DNA from: Arctopsyche grandis
Lineage: Eukaryota > Arthropoda > Insecta > Trichoptera > Hydropsychidae
Assembly: GCF_051622035.1 (NCBI RefSeq)
Contig: NC_135364.1
Span: forward strand, 19,619,001 to 19,683,000
Length of the DNA stretch: 64,000 nucleotides
Direction: 5' to 3'
Position numbers and translations under genes: made by a program
The notes under the pieces: model-generated
The model's input: the letters and a program-made list of their open reading frames with translations, nothing else
Database searches by the model: none
Told to the model about the DNA's origin: nothing
Part shown: positions 22,668 to 35,750 of the stretch, one piece after another
Layout: each line of letters opens with the position of its first letter
How positions within the stretch are numbered: the stretch's first letter is position 1

Positions 22668-22884
22668 TTGTCACGATTGTTTTGACGTTCGTGTCAGAGT
22701 TGCCATACTCTATTTTTGCGATCAAAAATCCTTTTCAAACACAAGTGACCATTTTCTTTATAATAGAGAGCGTGGAACGCTCTTACGGTAAGCTAGTAGT
22801 TGATAAACGAGAGGGAGGACACTTATTTATAATTTGTGGAAGTTTTTAGATAAATACAAAATAAAAAACGATAAACCCTAATTA

Positions 22885-23010
22885 ATGCAGCGTTTACAAG
22901 AGGCCAATTGCTAAAACACTCCACTAAACCAAGACAATATTGGTCTTGTGTATTGTCTCAGGACGCCTATTAGAATGTCTTAGCAAACAGGCCTCGTGTA
23001 AACGCAGCAT
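22885..23010. mobile_element. Small foldback MITE, TA-flanked
   Basis: ATGCAGCGTTTACAAGAGGCC at the left is mirrored by GGCCTCGTGTAAACGCAGCAT at the right, with TA on both sides (TTA / TAT). The interior is non-coding. The superfamily is uncertain. Confidence 0.65.
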
Positions 23011-23113
23011 TATTGGTCATGCTTTGTAATTTTCGACCACTCAATGAGCACTGATTTATTTATAAGCTTTCATTGAAATTATAAATAACTAGTGTTGTAC
23101 CCGATGAAATATC

Positions 23114-23388
23114 GGTAAACGGACTACTAGTCATATGTGAACCAGTCACAGGACAACCGGCCGCCCCTGGTTCGGTCACACTTGATCACCCGTCACACTA
23201 AAACTGGTCACGAGAAAACTGGTCACACCCGAAAATTAGTCACGATAAAACTGGTCACAACCAAAAATTCGACTAATTTTTAATTTTTGGTTATGACTAG
23301 TTTTAGTGTGACGGGTGATCACGTGAGACCGATCTAGAGCGACCGGTTGTCCTGTGACCGGTTCACATTTTACTAGTAATCACCGAAT
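23114..23388. mobile_element. M1b palindromic foldback element
   Basis: It starts GGTAAACGGACTACTAGTC and ends ACTAGTAATCACCGAAT. The two arms (ACCGGTCACA...ACTGGTCAC units) are reverse complements over most of the element. The terminal ~10 bp match the M1 MITEs. TGAAATATC and CGGAATATC flank it, a 7/9 match consistent with an old 9-bp TSD. Confidence 0.75.
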
Positions 23389-24419
23389 CGGAATATCATC
23401 GCATGGGTGTTGGCATATTAAGTTATTAAATAAAAGAAATGTATCGGTCCTGTGTTCGATCCCCACGCGGTACCGAATTTTTTCAATTACCTTTTAAGTA
23501 TATTTAATTTAATTGTTTAATATGAAAAAAATGGTAAAAACTACCTACCTACCTATATACATATAAACAATATAAAACACCAATAGAAAAATTAATTAAT
23601 TAATTAAATAAATTTGAATACATGGCGCTAAATATTCTTGCCTAGAGGAAACATTGGTAGCAAACAGTATATATAGAATTTTTTTTCTTTCGTTATTATA
23701 TATTCATACATTTTGTTGGCAGTGGTTTAATTATGATGTACATATGTATATACAGAAAGATGTAATAAGAATAGAGGGGCCCTTACGAATAAATAATTGT
23801 TGTCAATTTTACGCAGTACGTCTATAAATACGCTACATCGTAGGAAATACAATCGGATCAATTTACTTATAAAAATGTATCCCATGTTGTTTATTGTGTG
23901 TTTTTGAATGTATTGTGCAATTTTTACCGATGCTTGCCCATCTTGCGAGTTTTTATCGGACATACGTGGACCACCAAGCGTCAAATACGACTGATGCTAA
24001 AATTATTTAGATATATCCGTGGACAGAATGTTGCTTGACAACAAAAGAACACCTAAAGCCACTTCTATTAATATTACATTTCTCTGCATATATGTCGAAT
24101 CGAAATGGCTATTATAGTGCGGCGAGCGCTATCGCAGATATACACAGACAGAATAGCGATATTATATATATGATAATTAACTTCCATCTTTTGATTGACT
24201 ACTAAAATTTTTTTATGTAGGTATATAATATTTTCGATTGTCCATATATATTTTTGTTTTAATTATTTTTTAATTAATATACTAAATATATGTACGTATG
24301 TGATTCGTTTAATGAGTAATATACAAACTATTTCTGATTTAGCAGGTTTTAATGTTATTTGGAAAGTTTTATTTTTATCTGAAAATGAATATTTATCATA
24401 AATTGCATAATATAGCTAT
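23389..24419. other. Intergenic, no gene recognised
   Basis: A T-arm-like string GTTCGATCCCCAC occurs at 23454-23467, but no tRNA cloverleaf can be built around it. The rest is AT-rich. The short open frames at 23727-23984 and 24195-24401 look accidental. Confidence 0.3.
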
Positions 24420-24681
24420 GGTAAACGGACTATTTTGCACACACGAAGATCGTTGCGAGTAAAGATTATTTTCACGAAAATCGCCAACACGGAATATCTG
24501 GCACTCGAGTTCTTGTTAGTATGATAGTTCACGTATGTAACTATCGATGGATTGAATTTTCGGGTACCAGATGTTTCGTGATCGAGATTTTAGTGACGTG
24601 TAATAACTTATAATAGACTTTAGTAACGTGTAAGATTTTAATAACGTGCAAGATCGCTTTGTGCAGAATAATCACTGAACC
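24420..24681. mobile_element. M1-family MITE
   Basis: GGTAAACGGACTATTTTGCA at the left pairs with the inverse GGTTCAGTGATTATTCTGCA at the right. It carries a small internal duplication (TTTTAGTGACGTGTAATAAC / TTTAGTAACGTGTAAG). No clear TSD remains. Confidence 0.7.
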
Positions 24682-24871
24682 TATTGGTACTGCAAATATT
24701 GCAGATAGTAAAAGATTTTTTTTCTTTTGTTTGGCTATTCATAGTAGTTATATTAATAATTTAAATAACGATATTTATAACTACAATAACTTTTTTATAT
24801 AATGATTAATAAAAAATATGCAAAATTGGTATTTCTTTCTTTTATTATGTACATAAAAATGTTAGATTTTA

Positions 24872-26263
24872 CTAAACCTGTTTATGGTTATATTTCATAT
24901 GACTTTTCAAATTACATCTTTGTTTAAATCCTTTGAAACAAATTTCACATGTGAAAGGATTACCTCCGGTGTGTTGCAACATATGACTTTTTAGCGTTCC
25001 AGATAAACTGAACGATTTTAAACAAATTTTACAAGTAAACGGCCTCTCTCCAGTGTGGGTTCTTATGTGACTAATAAGACTAGATTTTTGATTGACTTTT
25101 TTGCCACAATAGTCACATTCAAATTTTAAATAACCTGTGTGAATCCACATATGTCTCTGAAAATATAATGTAATAATTAAAAATATGAAATGGTCATTAC
25201 ATTTATAATACATATATATTGTACTTCAAATTATACACACCGTACACTGGGTTTCAGTGCAGAACAATTTGCCACAAAAGCTGCATTGGTGAGGTTTAAT
25301 CTTCAAATGGACATTTTGGATGTGTTTGCTTAAGCTACCTTTTTCAGAAAAAGATTTTTCGCATAGATTACAAAAAAATTTTGTTTTTTGGAAATGTTTC
25401 GCTTCGTGTCTATCATGAGAAGTTCTAGAACCGAATAACTTATTACAAATATTGCATTCAAAGCCTTGTATTTTGGTATTGTGGCTCAGAGCGTGTTGGA
25501 TGAATTTTTCTTTATCTGGAAAAAACTCATAACAAATGGGACATGCACTTCCCGTATTTGGTTTCTTCTTTTTTTTTTTAGTCTTCTTTTTTGTAATTTT
25601 CTTCAAATTCTCTTTTTCCATTTTCAGTTTTTTAGTCTGTTTTTTATTTTCACATTTTCTCGTATCATTTCTAGTATTTATTTCTGATTTTTCACATTTT
25701 GTAACAATAATATCTACAATTTTACTACTATCCTCAATAGAATTAAGGTCATCATTATTCTTTACAGTACTTGACATCACATTATTCAAGCATTCATTAT
25801 TTACATCGGCTTGAACGAGATTGGTTTCAAAATTGTCTATATCGGTTTCAGTAAAATCTTCAAAATAATCATGATGATCGACACCATTGTCAACTTCGAA
25901 ATAAATTTCCTCTTTGAGATTACATTCTGGATTTAGAATACATTCTTTATCTCTTAAAATTTTATCTGTCTGCTCACACATAAGTTTAAACTTGGCAAAC
26001 GATTCTAATTTATAAGTGCACAGAAGACAAATACTGTGCGGGAGTCCATCATTTTTTTCAACCTACAACAAATTGCAATAATGTTTAAATAAAATATATA
26101 CGTTAGTAATTTTAATAATGAAAAGTGTGTATTAAAAATAGATGAGCCGATTAAGAAATAGCACCTGAAGTTGACAGCAAACCCAAATGCGAATTAGAGG
26201 TGGTTCTTCGCCTTCAAATACAGATACCGTGGCTGCTGGAGACAAACACAAACGACACTTCAT
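24872..26263 (-). CDS. ZAD-C2H2 zinc-finger protein (left member of divergent pair)
   Basis: Exons complement(24872..25156, 25241..26062, 26165..26263), 401 aa, all introns phase 0. The N-terminal zinc-finger-associated domain has CRLC at residue 3 and CLLC near residue 45, the zinc-coordinating pairs. A linker with acidic and Lys-rich stretches follows (TKKKKKKP near residue 170). The C-terminal half has about seven C2H2 fingers, one split by the last intron (CTETQCT/RHMWIHTG), and a TGERPF linker. ZAD proteins are insect nuclear DNA-binding factors that dimerise through ZAD. The partner gene at 27025 has the same exon layout and an almost identical end (SHMKYNH). The specific ortholog is not recognised. 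Confidence 0.88.
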
Positions 26264-27024
26264 ATCTGCTCAACGTTTATCCATTCCAACATCTGTCATA
26301 ATATTGTAATGCCCATACAAAACAGTGTTACGACTGATCAACACAACCAAGTTTGACACGCACAAAGTGGATACAAAATTGATAATATAATATAAGATTA
26401 GCACACCAAATTTTATATTTAAAATAATAGATATAATTCAAAATGGATAATGGGAATTTTACACATATACATGTTCATACATACAATTCAAAACAATCAG
26501 CGTAAACATCAAATAACTAGTGCCACTAGTATACAAAGCCGAAAGATATATTTCGTAGCAATTAAATTTATGAGGGAGTGGTAGGAGTGAAATGACTGTT
26601 GTTATAAACGCTATGATTTAATGTGACGGGTGGGAAGGAAATAAAACGGGATTTAATAATACGCTCAAATCAATGTCAACTCGCAAGATGGCAGCCCAGG
26701 TTCGACCAAGTCCCCACAAATCTATTGAAATCTTGGGAAAATTTTGGGAAATCTAATAGCAACCCAAGAGTGTGGAAAAGTCGATTATCGTCCAAGCATT
26801 ACTATAGAAATTGTAAATATGTACATTTTCGACTTTGTTCATGGCCACTACTGTTTACGCTGACTGTTTGATTTTTTAAATCAGGATATTTTTCTCAACA
26901 TTTTGTATTTCTCATGTATTTTGTATGTATCTGGTTGTGTTGACTGACTGCTCTAGTTTAATTTTAATATTGTACAATGGCAACACTACAACTGTCAGTG
27001 CTCTAATATGACAGAAGTTAAAAG
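26264..27024. promoter_or_regulatory. Shared spacer between divergent ZAD genes
   Basis: 761 bp separate the two start codons, so both genes probably start transcription from this interval. I see no TATA box at a convincing distance. The open frame at 26623-26871 has no recognisable similarity. Confidence 0.4.
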
Positions 27025-28634
27025 ATGATGGGCTGTCGACTATGTTTGGATGTTAATGCGCCTGTAGATATTTTTGAGAAAGATGAAGATCAGCTACAAC
27101 TTCAACAACGACAGCAATCTCTACAACAATGCATCTGGAACTGTTGTCAGCTACAAGTAACCAAATATTATTTCTCAAACAATATAACAATTTTTATTTG
27201 GCCATTGTGCAAAAATATCAATTATCCGACCAAAAAAAAATCATTTTCTTAAAACTGTTATTCGTCGTTGTTTTAATTCAGATTTTGAGTAAAACTGTTT
27301 ATTCGATAATCGATACTATTGTATATATTTTTTAATTCACATTAGGTTCGAAACTTCAATTGACTTATTATATTTTTTCGTTTTTGATTGCCACAGGTAG
27401 AAAGAGATGATGGTTTGCCAGATAAATTATGTTCCTTGTGTGCAACGAAATTAAATTCATTTCTATTATTTAAAATTGTCAGCAAACAAACTGATGAACT
27501 TCTACGAGCCCAACTAGACAAAAAGGTGCCCATAAAACCAGAAGAAAACACTTTTGAGTACCCATATATTATAGATGTCAAATCGTCCCAATTTATACCC
27601 AAAAGTGAAGAAGGTACTAGCTCCACATCGAATGTAATAAAATTAAATAAATTTCCCACTTTTGAGGACTTACAGGTGGAAAACGAACTTTTATTTGACG
27701 AACCAGAAATAAAAATTGACAAATACAATAATGAAGATGCAAATGGAAAGTTTGATGAATTCAAAATGACTATAAAAAACAAAAAAAGTTTGAAATCTTT
27801 ACTGAAGAGTTCGAAAAAAACTGATACGAAAAAAAAAGTAAGAATCAGAATATCGTCCACATCTAAATTGAAACATAATTGCGGTGTATGTGGGAAAAAC
27901 TTTACCACCGGTCGATCTCTCAAAGACCACTCATTGATACATTTAAATGTTAAGGATTTTAAGTGCACTGAATGTGACAAAACGTATCGCCGTAAAAACG
28001 ATCTTGTCGTTCACCAAAGTAAACATTTTAAAAATGAAAAATACAAATGCGCCACATGCGGAAAAATTCTATGCAATAGTGTTTCTCTAAACAACCACAA
28101 ATCAACACATTCTGAATCCAAGAACTACTCGTGCGAAATTTGTGGAAGAAAATTTCGTTTAGCTAAACAATTTAAAGCTCACATGAACATTATCCATTTG
28201 AAAGTCAAGCCGTATCAATGCGATTCTTGTGGTAAACTTTTTGCTACCCGAGAACACTGCCGAGTAAGTATATAAATGCACCTACATATTTGCATACACT
28301 GTTGAGATGAATAATAAAAATAGTTCATGAAATATAATTTGTTTTTCAGAAGCACGCTGAAATTCATTCCCAAGTTCCAAAATATGAATGCGATTACTGT
28401 GGAAAAAAAGTAAACTTTAAGCATAGTTTGTTGTCCCATTTCAGAACTCACACCGGGGAAAGACCTTACAAATGTGAATATTGTTTAAAATCCTTCGGTT
28501 TGAGAAAAACTTTAAACAGTCATATTTTACAACATACTGGAGAAAATCCTTTTAAATGTGAAATATGTTTAAAAGGATTCAAACAAAAATGTAATTTGAA
28601 AAGCCATATGAAATACAATCACAAAAAGTTGTAA
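27025..28634 (+). CDS. ZAD-C2H2 zinc-finger protein (right member of divergent pair)
   Basis: Exons join(27025..27156, 27397..28263, 28350..28634), 427 aa, all introns phase 0. The ZAD starts CRLCLD with CSLC in exon 2; a Gln-rich stretch (QLQLQQRQQSLQQ) lies inside exon 1. A charged linker follows, then eight C2H2 fingers: five or so in exon 2 and the rest in exon 3, one split at REHCR/KHAEIH. The last exon has exactly the same length (285 bp) as in the left paralog, with TGERPYKC and NLKSHMKYNH conserved. Start is MMG or MG (27025 or 27028). Its likely role is a sequence-specific transcription or chromatin factor; targets are unknown. Confidence 0.88.
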
Positions 28635-28731
28635 ATAGATTTTAATTTGCTGTTCCCAATGTTAATGTTAAAACGGAACACAATATCCATATATGTATGT
28701 ATGTATACATATTTATAAATAATTAAGAAGA

Positions 28732-29406
<675 letters not shown>

Positions 29407-32400
29407 TTAACATTTACATTGGGAGAAATATGTCATTTTTAATGAAGTAACATGTTTACATAACGCTAGAGCCGATTCAGTCTTTAATTTTAAATGTTCA
29501 CGCATTGTCGGTAAGTTGAGCATTATGAAAGCAATTCCATCAATTTCCTCTTCTTTTATTTTACAAGCCATTTCTCTGCAGTCGTCGAATCGGTTTAAAT
29601 ATTTAAAAAGATCGTCGACAGTCCACACAGAAGGGTTTGGGGGCAATGGCAAGTTCATTTCGCAATGATTCACTGATTGGAGCGATATTGAACTATCACT
29701 GTATCCAATAGATTTTGTATCATAGCGAAGCGGCTCATGCAGAGGAGTAACGCGAAGTTTTTTAAGCTCTGGCTCCTCACTATCGGACACATCAGATATG
29801 TGCTCCATATCTCCGTTAATTTTCGTCTCATTTGAGTTGCAACTATTACTATTATCCGATTCCGTGTCGTCTGAATATTGTTTTCTTGGTACGACGCAGG
29901 TGTTGTTGTAGATGGTTTCTACATCTTTTCTGTTCCAATGACCTTGTTTTATTTGCAAAGCAAAATTTGGCAGTTTTGCACCTCGTGTTTTCATTTCCAT
30001 GGGGGGAATGTTGACGCGTGCCTCCCGTTTTTTTCTAGATTTTTTATTGGATGGATCAGAATTATTACTATCGGGTGAGTTAGGTCGCGTGCCAGATTCG
30101 GAATGCAAGGGCGTAGAGGGCAGGCTTTGATCGCTTTCATTTCCAGATTCTGCACCATCTTTTGAAAGGTTTTCGTTTTCGAGTGCAGCACGTCGTTCTC
30201 GAGCACGCACTGTCATAAAATGAGTACCTCGTCTTCTCCGTTTCTTTCCTGTAAGTTTTTATTTAGTTTTTATTTTTTTAATAAGACGATTATTTTGACA
30301 ACATATAATATCAATGAGGTATGGACCTTTGAAAGACAACATACGAAATTTGGTTTTATTGTTTACTAATAGACAACGCTCTGGACATTGGTCTGTTATT
30401 TCAGTCGGTCCAAAGAGATAAGGACAAGCCTGGAGCTTTGAGCACATATCTTTACAAAAAGACGGAATTTGTTCAGATTTGCTGACTACCTGGACATTAG
30501 CATGATGGGTATTTGTCTTCAATCTGAAATGAAATTTCAATAAATAATTTGGTTATACATGATTTAAATGTGAATAAATACAATGAGGATCAACATTAAA
30601 CATACTTTGCTTTCAAAACATCCAACTTGATATTGGGTTGAACTTTTCCTTCCCATTCCCAGTCCTTTAAAAGTCTTCCGGGTTTATAAGCTACAGATAT
30701 TATCATATTCAGTACTTCACGTATAACGAGAGATAAAGGCCCTGGTCCTACATGTTTTGGCAGTTGACTTAATTTGTTTTTGCTAAGAAAAGGTCCAGAA
30801 TAACACTTGTAATTAAAATATATTCTATCACATTTTTCTTCTTGTATTTTCGACGAAACAAAACTCTCGGAATTTTTTGGTATTTCAGAAGTTTCATTAT
30901 CAGTTTTCGCCTCTTGAAGAATGATGTTATGACTTGAACACCAACCAATAGGAAATATATCTGAACTATCACAATTAAACCAATAAGTCTTGCAGGTATC
31001 TTCAAGTTTCAGCAGTAATAAATTCTTGACTATTTTCAGTATTTGAGCTAAACATATATTTGAAGGATTTTCTGGATCTGCAGCCTCTAACTTCATATTC
31101 TGTCTAAAACCTGCATTGAAAGCATTTTTATTGCTTTTAAAGCACTGAGTAGGAGCAGCTTGCGATGCAGTCGATTCAAGATACGCTTTCCAATTAAAAA
31201 CAGCATTACTTTTCCACTGAGGTGGTGGAGATACGTTTATGTTATTAGTTTGCGCCCATCCAACCGGGAAGATATACGGAAAAGCACTATGACACAGCCA
31301 TTGATTTGTTTTGATATGATAACCATTCTCGACGGTAACCATAAAGTAATCGTTGTCAAATACTTTAGAAACGTATGCTGGACATATTTCTCTCATATTT
31401 GCCGGATTCACTGCTTCTAATCTCATGCCTTCATCGAAAATATGATGCGATATTGTCGTATTCTAAAAAATATCAATTAATTAGTAAAAAATCAATTTTA
31501 ATTAAAACACACACCAATATCAACAATCCCTCACCATAATGATTGATTTTGGAAAGGGGATTTTTTTGTTAGCTTTCATGGACGAGTCGAGGCATGCTTC
31601 CCAATCAGCCGAATTGAACTTATCATAAATGGCAGATTTCGGATACTGTAATTGATACGGAGCCCCATTACTGACACAAAATCCAACACAGCGTAAACGG
31701 GGACTCGTATAAAATAGCCAAAAGTCATTCACCGTATTTGTGGGAGCATCGTATCTTAAGAGTAGTCTCCCACCAATGTTTTCAATTACCTAAAAACATA
31801 AAGGAGCCTTGTAAAAAAGAGACCTTTATCAATATGCAAATATTCCGATACATTAAAAAAAAATGAAACGTCACTTACAGTCGCAATCCAATATTTATAA
31901 GGATATCTTTCATTTTGAATTTCGACTTTCATTCCGCATTTAATTTTATCCAGGGCTGAAAGGCCTTTATCAAGGAGTGACTCCTCAGGAACGGTTACGT
32001 GATCGTAAATATCAGACCTCAGCAACGGGATCAACTCGTCAATGTGAGTAGAAATTTTTTTGGGAGGTGTAGGGGTTAGTTTGGATTCTCCACACCAGCC
32101 AAAGTGATGGACGGTGTCCTTCGTTAAGTCACACCAGAAATCTTCAGACGAACCGGCGTAGCGAACCCTGAGCAGATGTCCGCACACCATAGTGACGGTG
32201 ATGATCCAAAACTTGTCGGGCTCTTGGTGCAATATTTCCATCAGCATTCCTTCCTTGATACCATTCTGTAAACTTTGGTTCACCTGCAAAGAAAAATGCA
32301 TAAGATTCACTGACAGAACGACGAATAATTGACTGCATCGTTGTTCAATGCTTGTTGGATATATTTATGTAATGTGAAAGGGTTGAATGCAGCAGTTGCA

Positions 32401-32550
32401 ATTAATCGAAGGAAAAGTATTGGTGAGTGAAAAGTGAGTGGCAGATGTTACGTGTTGAAAGAGGTGCTCCGGCACATCTGAGGGTATCGAGCAATCCACG
32501 TTTAGGCCTCCGCCCTCTTCGTCGCCCCCAACCACACTTTGGTACGACAT
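29407..32550 (-). CDS. Sfmbt: Sfmbt: four-MBT-repeat, SLED and SAM Polycomb-group protein
   Basis: Exons complement(29407..30248, 30327..30523, 30606..31462, 31535..31789, 31879..32283, 32452..32550), 884 aa. Sfmbt is the PhoRC subunit that binds mono/dimethyl-lysine histones and links Pho to PRC1. Four MBT repeats occupy about residues 30-450 (for example DFWCDLTKDTVHHFGWC and FPYIFPVGWAQTNNI). A SLED domain follows (about 470-610, GPGPLSLVIREVLNMII, CPERCLL). A basic stretch GKKRRRRG, a long Ser/acidic linker and a C-terminal SAM domain (SVWTVDDLFKYLNRFDDC) come next. The first exon ends DVPEHLFQH and joins VNQSLQNGIKEG, as in vertebrate SFMBT1/2. The FCS zinc finger known from fly Sfmbt is not visible; it may be absent or lie in an undetected 5' exon. 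The donor of the SLED exon (AAAG/GTCCAT) is the least certain junction. Confidence 0.88.
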
Positions 32551-32786
32551 TCTCTCATGCGCGCGAACAACTCGCGCAACAAACGGCAACTGACAACACG
32601 GGTATTTGCGATCTCGTTATTAACCTCACGCTCGCTTTTCTCATTTTTTCTTTTCAATACTATTTTTGTTCAATTACTGTAATACGTCTAGTCGTGAATG
32701 CTATGAATAAATACTCGACAAACTGTGTTACAATTCTAGTCATCTGCAAGTTTACAAAATCATTAAATAACGATAGTAGAATGTCA
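32551..32786. promoter_or_regulatory. Sfmbt 5' flank
   Basis: GC-richer sequence immediately upstream of the Sfmbt start, presumed promoter and 5' UTR on the minus strand. The plus-strand open frame through it (32427-32885) is a shadow. Confidence 0.35.
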
Positions 32787-33595
32787 TTAAGAGGGCTGTA
32801 CACCCGAAACCTTAATTTTGTTGCCGTTCCTTTCTTCGATATATATGTATATAGAGTGGGTTCGGTGATTACTAGTCAAATGTGAACCGGTCACAGGACA
32901 ACCGGTCGCTCTAGATCGGTCAAACGTGATCAACCGTCACACTAAAACTGGTCACGAGAAAACTGGTCACACCCTAAAACTGGTCACGAGAAAACTGGTC
33001 ACACCCTAAAATCGGTCAACCAGTTTTCTCGTGACCGATTTTAGGGTGTGACTAGTTTTAGGGTGTGACCAGTTTTAGTGTGACGGTTGATCACGTGTGA
33101 CCGATCTAGAGCGACCGGTTGTCCTTTAACTGGTTTACATATGACAAGTAGTCCGTTTACCATTGAGTGAATGTATATATTGAGTGAATGCAACAGTTGC
33201 ACTTCGACCAGACAAAACGTATTTTAAATCGACAAAATCGAGGTTTAGTATTCTCCTATTTTCTCCTCCGAAACTGGATCAATTTTTAAAATAAAATCAT
33301 CATCGGTATGAGAAAGATATTTTCTATGTTTGTGTGATCGTATTTTTTTAAAAATCGACCGTTTAATAAGCACGCTGGACTCTTTTCGTGGGTGTAAAAA
33401 AGAGGCGATTTTATAGATGTTTGGCAACTCCTAGCTCCTATAAAAAATAACTAATCAAAAAAATAAAACGATAGATGCATCCCAATGGTGGATATCCATA
33501 GCATATTAAAAATTAATTTCTCTAGTGCCATAATTGAGGAAGAGAGAAGTGTAATACGTTTGTATGGACAAGGCGCTGGTGTTCGGCCCTCTTAA
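32787..33595. mobile_element. M3 piggyBac-like MITE copy C with nested foldback
   Basis: TTAAGAGGGCTGTACACC at the left and TTCGGCCCTCTTAA at the right, with TTAA on both sides. Without the 303-bp M1b insertion at 32859-33161 it is about 500 bp, like copy B. Confidence 0.85.
32859..33161. mobile_element. M1b palindromic element nested in M3 copy C
   Basis: It starts GGTTCGGTGATTACTAGTC and ends AGTCCGTTTACC. The arms pair with each other and contain tandem AAAACTGGTCACGAG / AAAACTGGTCACACCC units. ATAGAGTGG and ATTGAGTGA flank it, a 7/9 match to a 9-bp duplication. It is related to 23114-23388. Confidence 0.75.
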
Positions 33596-34545
33596 GGTAT
33601 GAATCATTTCAAATGCATATGCCCATGCATACGCGAAGTGAGAAATTTACCCCTTATTGGTTTCTTGGGCTAAAATACTGCAAAATGGGTGGGTATGTGA
33701 TAATAATTATAGTGTAGAATCTTGATTATCTGGACTATATAAGAAGTTTTTTTTTTATTATTGTAACCATGTGAAAATATCGGTAAATGGATTATTTCGC
33801 ACATTGCGATCGCGCACACGACAATCGTCGTTACGAAATTCGCGAATACGGAATATCTGGATATCGATAATAAGTAAAAAAGTAGCAATAACTGATTAGT
33901 ATTATTTGTTTTGTTCAATTTAGATAATTAAATAATAACTGATCGGTTGGTTAATGAGTGCTGATCGGTAGATCTACACTTACAAAATGTAGCCTTTGAA
34001 CAAATTCAAAAATTATAAGATGGGATGTTTGGAAAAGGAACATATATTAAAAATCGGGACTACTGTTCATTTTTTACTTTGAGGGTGCTCTTATTTGATT
34101 TATAATAATAATCCATTTTAATTAAGTTGTGAATGCATATTATAGTTAGGGGAACTACTACAATCGTTGGCGATGCGATAATCGTTGTATATTTAGATAA
34201 AAATTATATGTACATTTTTTTTTTTTTTTTTTTTTTTTTTTATTTATTCATATACATATATTTACAGGATATAATGTTTATTACAAAGTTGGACATGTAT
34301 TCCTTATCAGATAAGAGTAGCTCTTGTGCCTGATAAGGGAGCTACGATTCTATTATAAATTCTTAAAATCTATTATAATATTTTTTTATATAAAAATTAC
34401 TAATATATAATTTCTTTAATTTAATAAAAATTACTAACATCTAATATATAATTTCGAAAGAGACGTAAGTTTAAATCTTCGGTTGGGAACTTCGAAAACA
34501 AAACAAAGTTTCTATGACGATAATTCAATTGGTTGAATATTATAT
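33596..34545. other. Intergenic with M1 fragment and poly(T)
   Basis: An M1 fragment lies at 33782-33868 (GGTAAATGGATTATTTCGCA then ATACGGAATATCTGG), truncated on its right. A run of about 24 T residues is at 34217-34240. No gene is seen. Confidence 0.5.
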
Positions 34546-35227
34546 TGTAGGAATCTCGTCGTCGTCATCGTCATCGAAACCTTCGAGAATATTCCGCAAC
34601 AACAAAATACATCGAGCGGAACAGCGCCAAGCATTCCAGAAAATACTACGCCTCGACAAAAGTGCATTCCTCTTGTACGCATCAACAACTAAATGCTTGC
34701 ACGCATCAATAACCACTTCCATCAAGCGTTCCAGAAAATTCTACGCCTCGACAAAAGTGCATTCCTTTCTTACGCATCAACAAACCACCACCATCGGTCA
34801 GGCGATTCCAGAAACACTATAAAAGGAGGTACAACCCAAACAACGCCAGTCGACCCACAGCAGCAAGCGTCGACACACAGCAGCAGACCAGTCAACATAC
34901 AGCTCCTGACCAGCCACCACTACACTACGCGGACTTGGAAGATCAACCAGCCGGACGAGCCAGCAACACACTGCCGTATCCAGAGACCTTCCGAACATAG
35001 CCGAACAACGAGCCAGCAACACACTGCCGCATCCAGAGACCTTCTGAACATAGCTGAATGCCGAGCCAGCGACACTCTACCATATCCAGAGACCGCTGAA
35101 CGACATACTTTTGCCCACAAATACCATACCTTTGTACAACCATAGGCAAACAATAAAACTTTATAAAACTAGCACAACAGTGTTTCGTTAGGCCGGGATA
35201 CGGTCAACACATTGTACCCCGCCTACA
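34546..35227 (+). mobile_element. Solo LTR, about 682 bp, 4-bp TSD ATAT
   Basis: It begins TGTAGGAATC and ends CCCGCCTACA, with ATAT on both sides (34542-34545, 35228-35231). A TATA box (CACTATAAAAGGAGG, near 34816) and AATAAA (35152) mark promoter and poly(A) site. Two internal imperfect repeats (TTCCAGAAAATACTACGCC at about 34633 and again at about 34731) lie in the U3-like part. Two more repeats (GAGCCAGCAACACACTGCC) lie downstream. No internal region or second LTR is present. The open frames inside are accidental. The family (Gypsy or BEL/Pao) is undecided. Confidence 0.7.
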
Positions 35228-35750
35228 ATATTTTTTTCGATTCAAATAAATATAATAAAAAAATAAATAAATATTTACTATTAGACTCGCCATGTTTAAG
35301 CTGTTTATATTAAAAATACTGAGCGAAGCCGTGTAAAACAACTAGTATATAATAAATTGATATAATGCAATGAATTAGTAGTGAACCAAAGCACCATTGA
35401 AGACACAAATAATACTCACCCATGTTAATGTACTTATTTTTTACTTTAAAAATCAACTGATTAACGATTTTAGCAAAATCTAGAGATATCCGCTTTATTC
35501 AGATCTGATTTAATTCTCAAGAACTGTTCATTCACTTTACCAACAACCACAAAATATATTTACTAACAACAATATTACCCTTTAATTTAAAATGGGATTA
35601 TTTCCCAAGTTCCACAGATTCCGGAAAATTCAAGCCGTTCAATAATACAGCTATACATATGAATAATATTTTTTTTTGTGTACGAATAGCCTCCAGATGC
35701 CCATTTTTATCTATTAGGATGTAATTCACTCTACGCTTAAGTCCGTCTTG

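Noticed and set aside
23440..23475. tRNA-like B box (GTTCGATCCCCAC)
   Set aside because: No D arm, anticodon arm or acceptor stem can be paired at the right spacing, so neither a tRNA nor a clear tRNA-derived SINE is supported.
32859..33161. Regularly spaced ACTGGTCAC units resembling a CRISPR-like array
   Set aside because: The units are tandem parts of a palindromic transposon arm without unique spacers, in a eukaryotic genome.
34514..35145. ORFs of 102-150 aa in the 34.5-35.1 kb region
   Set aside because: They lie within a solo LTR, are built from its internal repeats and have no protein similarity that I recognise.
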